DNA from: Salinarimonas chemoclinalis
Lineage (GTDB): Bacteria; Pseudomonadota; Alphaproteobacteria; Rhizobiales; Beijerinckiaceae
Direction of reading: 5' to 3'
DNA length: 64,000 bases
Assembly: GCF_041514305.1 (NCBI RefSeq)
Contig: NZ_JBGMWH010000001.1
Coordinates: 744,001-808,000 of the forward strand
In this document: positions 62,057 through 64,000 of the stretch, in pieces
Layout of the letters: each line of letters opens with the position of its first letter
Position numbering within the stretch: the first letter of the stretch is position 1
Position numbers and translations under genes: made by a program
The notes under the pieces: model-generated
Database searches by the model: none
What the model was told of the DNA's origin: nothing
The model's input: the letters and a program-made list of their open reading frames with translations, nothing else

Positions 62057-62752
62057 ATGGGTCGAGGTCGAGAGTTCCGCGATTCGGGCCGTCGTGGGTT
62101 CGATGATGATTTCGGTGGTCAGCGTCGTGCTGACTTCTTCGAGCCGCGCGCGGAACGCGGCTCCTTCGGTGGCGGCGCCCCCAGCGCGCCGCGCCCCGTC
62201 GGCGGACCGGTCGTCGACGCCGTCGTGAAGTGGTTCAACCCGGAGAAGGGCTTCGGCTTCGTCGAGGTCGCGGACGGCACCGGGGACGCCTTCCTGCACA
62301 TCCGCGCGGTGGAGGCCGCCGGCCACAGCGACCTGCAGCCGGGGACCCGGCTCGAGGTCCGCACCGCACAGGGCCAGAAGGGTCCGCAGGTCACCGAGGT
62401 GATCTCGGTCGACACGTCCACGGCCGAGGCGCCCGCGCCGCGCGCGCCGGGCGGCTTCGGTGCCGGCCCCCGCGCGCCGCGTCCGCCGCGTCCCGGCTTC
62501 GGGGCCGGCGGCGGCGCCCCGCGCCACACCGGCCCGACGACGGAACTGATGGGCACCGTCAAGTGGTACAACCCCACGAAGGGCTTCGGCTTCATCGTGG
62601 CGGAGGACGGCGGCAAGGACGTGTTCATCCACCGCTCGGTGCTGATGCGCGCCAACCTGCCCGACCTGATCGAGGGCCAGGCCGTCCGCATGGGCGTGGT
62701 CGACGGCATGAAGGGCCGCGAGGCCGCGACGATCGAGCTCGGCGACGCCTGA
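62057..62752 (+). CDS. Protein with two cold-shock domains
   Basis: The 231-residue protein contains two cold-shock domains, at about 53-118 and 164-230. Each has RNP1 and RNP2: KGFGFV (64-69) with DAFLHI (77-82), and KGFGFI (175-180) with DVFIHR (188-193). Between them is a Gly/Pro/Ala/Arg-rich linker, and the N-terminus (1-50) is Arg/Gly/Asp-rich, together giving strong RNA-binding character. Double-domain Csp proteins are typical of alphaproteobacteria. The ATG at 62057 follows a GAGAGA stretch. The second domain is closer to the CspA consensus than the first. Confidence 0.9.
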   Translation: MGRGREFRDSGRRGFDDDFGGQRRADFFEPRAERGSFGGGAPSAPRPVGGPVVDAVVKWFNPEKGFGFVEVADGTGDAFLHIRAVEAAGHSDLQPGTRLEVRTAQGQKGPQVTEVISVDTSTAEAPAPRAPGGFGAGPRAPRPPRPGFGAGGGAPRHTGPTTELMGTVKWYNPTKGFGFIVAEDGGKDVFIHRSVLMRANLPDLIEGQAVRMGVVDGMKGREAATIELGDA

Positions 62753-62806
62753 GCCATCGCACGGGGCGTGACGTCCGCGCGGTGATCCTGGTTGTGCGAT
62801 CCAAGT

Positions 62807-62836
62807 AGGGCGGGTTCCGCGAGGGACCCGCCCTTT
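62807..62836 (+). terminator. Rho-independent terminator after the cold-shock gene
   Basis: AGGGCGGGTTCC and GGGACCCGCCCT form a 12-base stem (one G-T pair) around a GCGA tetraloop, followed by TT. It starts 55 bases after the stop and is one of the two clearest terminators in the window. Confidence 0.8.
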
Positions 62837-63021
62837 CGCATTCGCACAGGCGCTTCGTCCCGTTTGGGGAGGGGACCGCGTGCAGCGCGAGCATCGGGCC
62901 GGTCGGACGTCTCCGCGGGTCCGCCCCTCTCCGCCGCCGCTCGCCCTCGCCGCCGGCTCTCGCGGCTCCCCTTGCCGCTCGCCCCGCCCGGCGCTAAAGC
63001 CTCTTTCACGAGGTGCCAGGC

Positions 63022-63780
63022 ATGAGCGAGAGCGTCGGCGAGAGCGTCACTGCGGCGATCCTGGTGATCGGCGACGAGATCCTGTCCGGGCGGACCAAGG
63101 ACAAGAACATCGGCCACATCGCCGAGTACCTGACCGCGCTCGGGATCGACCTGCGCGAGGTGCGCGTCGTCCCCGACGTCGAGGCGGAGATCATCGCTGC
63201 CGTGAACGCGCTGCGGGCGCGCTACACCTACCTCTTCACCACCGGCGGCATCGGCCCGACCCACGACGACATCACCGCCGACAGCGTGGCGACGGCGCTC
63301 GGCCGCGCGATCGACGTCGATCCGCGGGCGGTCGCCATGATGCGCGAGCGCTACGCCGAGGGCGAGCTCAACGCGGCGCGCCTGCGCATGGCGCGAATCC
63401 CCGAGGGCGCGGAGCTGATCGAGAACCCGATCTCGAAGGCGCCGGGCTTCATGGTCGACAACGTCGTCGTGATGGCGGGCGTGCCCTCGATCATGCAGGC
63501 CATGCTCGACGCCGTCGCGCCGCGGCTGCGCACCGGCGCGCGCATGGTCGTCGAGACCCTCGACGCCGGCGGGCTCGCCGAGGGCAGCTACGCCGAGGCG
63601 CTCGGAGCGCTGGCGGTGTCGCACCCGGGCGTGTCGATCGGGTCCTATCCGTCCTTCACGGGCGTCGGCTTCCGCAACCAGATCGTTCTGCGCGGGCGCG
63701 AGGCGTCCGCGGTGGAGACGGCGGCCGCGGCCGTGCGCGCGCTCCTCTCCCGGCTGACGTCCGACGACGCGCCGATCTGA
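63022..63780 (+). CDS. CinA/MoaB-like molybdopterin-binding domain protein
   Basis: The 252-residue protein is the N-terminal half of CinA (competence/damage-inducible family) without the C-terminal nicotinamide deamidase domain. It has the molybdopterin-binding pattern ILVIGDEILSGRTKDKNIGHIAEYL, TTGGIGPTHDD and a MAGVPSIMQAM segment. Such short forms may act as ADP-ribose pyrophosphatases (CinA COG1058), but this one's role is unknown. ATG 63022 follows GAGG; a GTG at 63013 is possible. Confidence 0.85.
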   Translation: MSESVGESVTAAILVIGDEILSGRTKDKNIGHIAEYLTALGIDLREVRVVPDVEAEIIAAVNALRARYTYLFTTGGIGPTHDDITADSVATALGRAIDVDPRAVAMMRERYAEGELNAARLRMARIPEGAELIENPISKAPGFMVDNVVVMAGVPSIMQAMLDAVAPRLRTGARMVVETLDAGGLAEGSYAEALGALAVSHPGVSIGSYPSFTGVGFRNQIVLRGREASAVETAAAAVRALLSRLTSDDAPI

Positions 63781-63822
63781 TCCCACACCACGACCGCCCG
63801 CCCGAGAAGAGAGCCCGCCGCC

Positions 63823-64000
63823 ATGACGCCTCCCACCCCCAAGGCCTTCCCCGTCTCCTGGGACCAGTTCCACCGCGACGCCCGCGCGCTCGCCTGGCGC
63901 CTCGCCGAGAGCGGCCCGTTCGAGGCGATCGTGTGCATCACCCGCGGCGGGCTCGTGCCGGCGGCGATCGTGGCGCGCGAGCTCGAGATCCGCATGATCG
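63823..64000 (+). CDS. gpt: Xanthine phosphoribosyltransferase, 3'-truncated by window edge
   Basis: The first 59 codons are visible. The start PKAFPVSWDQFHRDARALAWRL and the later AIVCITRGGLVPAAIVARELEI match the N-terminus of Gpt, where SRGGLVPGALLARELGI is typical and the CITRGG loop binds pyrophosphate. Gpt salvages xanthine and guanine to nucleotides. The ATG at 63823 is preceded by GAGAAGAGAG. It lies 42 bases after the CinA-like gene and may be co-transcribed with it. Confidence 0.85.
   Translation, partial: MTPPTPKAFPVSWDQFHRDARALAWRLAESGPFEAIVCITRGGLVPAAIVARELEIRMI

Overview
The window is about 64 kb of very GC-rich DNA (roughly 70%) with densely packed genes and frequent ATGA/GTGA stop-start overlaps. 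The gene content points to an alphaproteobacterium of the Hyphomicrobiales (Rhizobiales): HpnC/D/E squalene synthesis, the pca/pob ring-cleavage pathway, DctPQM TRAP transporters, a CheZ-type phosphatase and GTCATCCCGG-type intergenic palindromes. A relative of Methylobacteriaceae or Salinarimonadaceae fits best; that placement is inference. No tRNA, rRNA, CRISPR array, complete insertion sequence or prophage was seen.

Layout. 1-9.2 kb: a catabolic block with a truncated TRAP permease, an enoyl-CoA hydratase homologue, a divergent thiolase and acyl-CoA ligase pair, a complete DctP-DctQ-DctM transporter and a TetR regulator. Together these suggest uptake, CoA activation and beta-oxidation-like cleavage of a carboxylic acid. 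9.4-13.4 kb: OsmC, an MBL-fold hydrolase, threonine ammonia-lyase, an RDD membrane protein and the Bpt aminoacyl-transferase. 13.4-16.3 kb: an isolated flgK-flgL pair behind a sigma-54-type promoter, followed by an intact antitoxin whose PIN toxin is cut to 21 codons. 16.8-19.7 kb: a PotABC-like ABC transporter without a binding protein. 19.9-20.7 kb: a small Sel1-like protein and ndk. 21.1-25.0 kb: pcaHG-pobA-pcaB for 4-hydroxybenzoate and protocatechuate breakdown. 25-38.2 kb: a DMT exporter, a metallophosphoesterase and glycosyltransferase pair, CheZ, an MFS carrier, a duplicated-domain protein of unknown function, dusA, a thioesterase, a TauE-type exporter, alaS and guaC.

39.5-49.3 kb: the most interesting part is a same-strand, mostly overlapping cluster. 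It holds two CrtI-family oxidoreductases, a DUF2141 secreted protein, an acyltransferase, a family-2 glycosyltransferase, a single protein that fuses HpnC to HpnD, HpnE and IspH. It reads as a complete route from isoprenoid precursors through squalene to a C30 carotenoid that is glycosylated and acylated, comparable in logic to staphyloxanthin.

49.5-64 kb: two alpha/beta hydrolases, an MFS carrier with a PilZ protein, an orphan type II CoxL-like molybdenum hydroxylase subunit, parE, a SufE-like protein, thyA, a GlcG/HbpS-like protein, two small secreted proteins, a double cold-shock-domain protein with a long leader, a CinA-type molybdopterin-binding protein and the start of gpt. Several intergenic gaps hold long palindromic repeats from at least three families.
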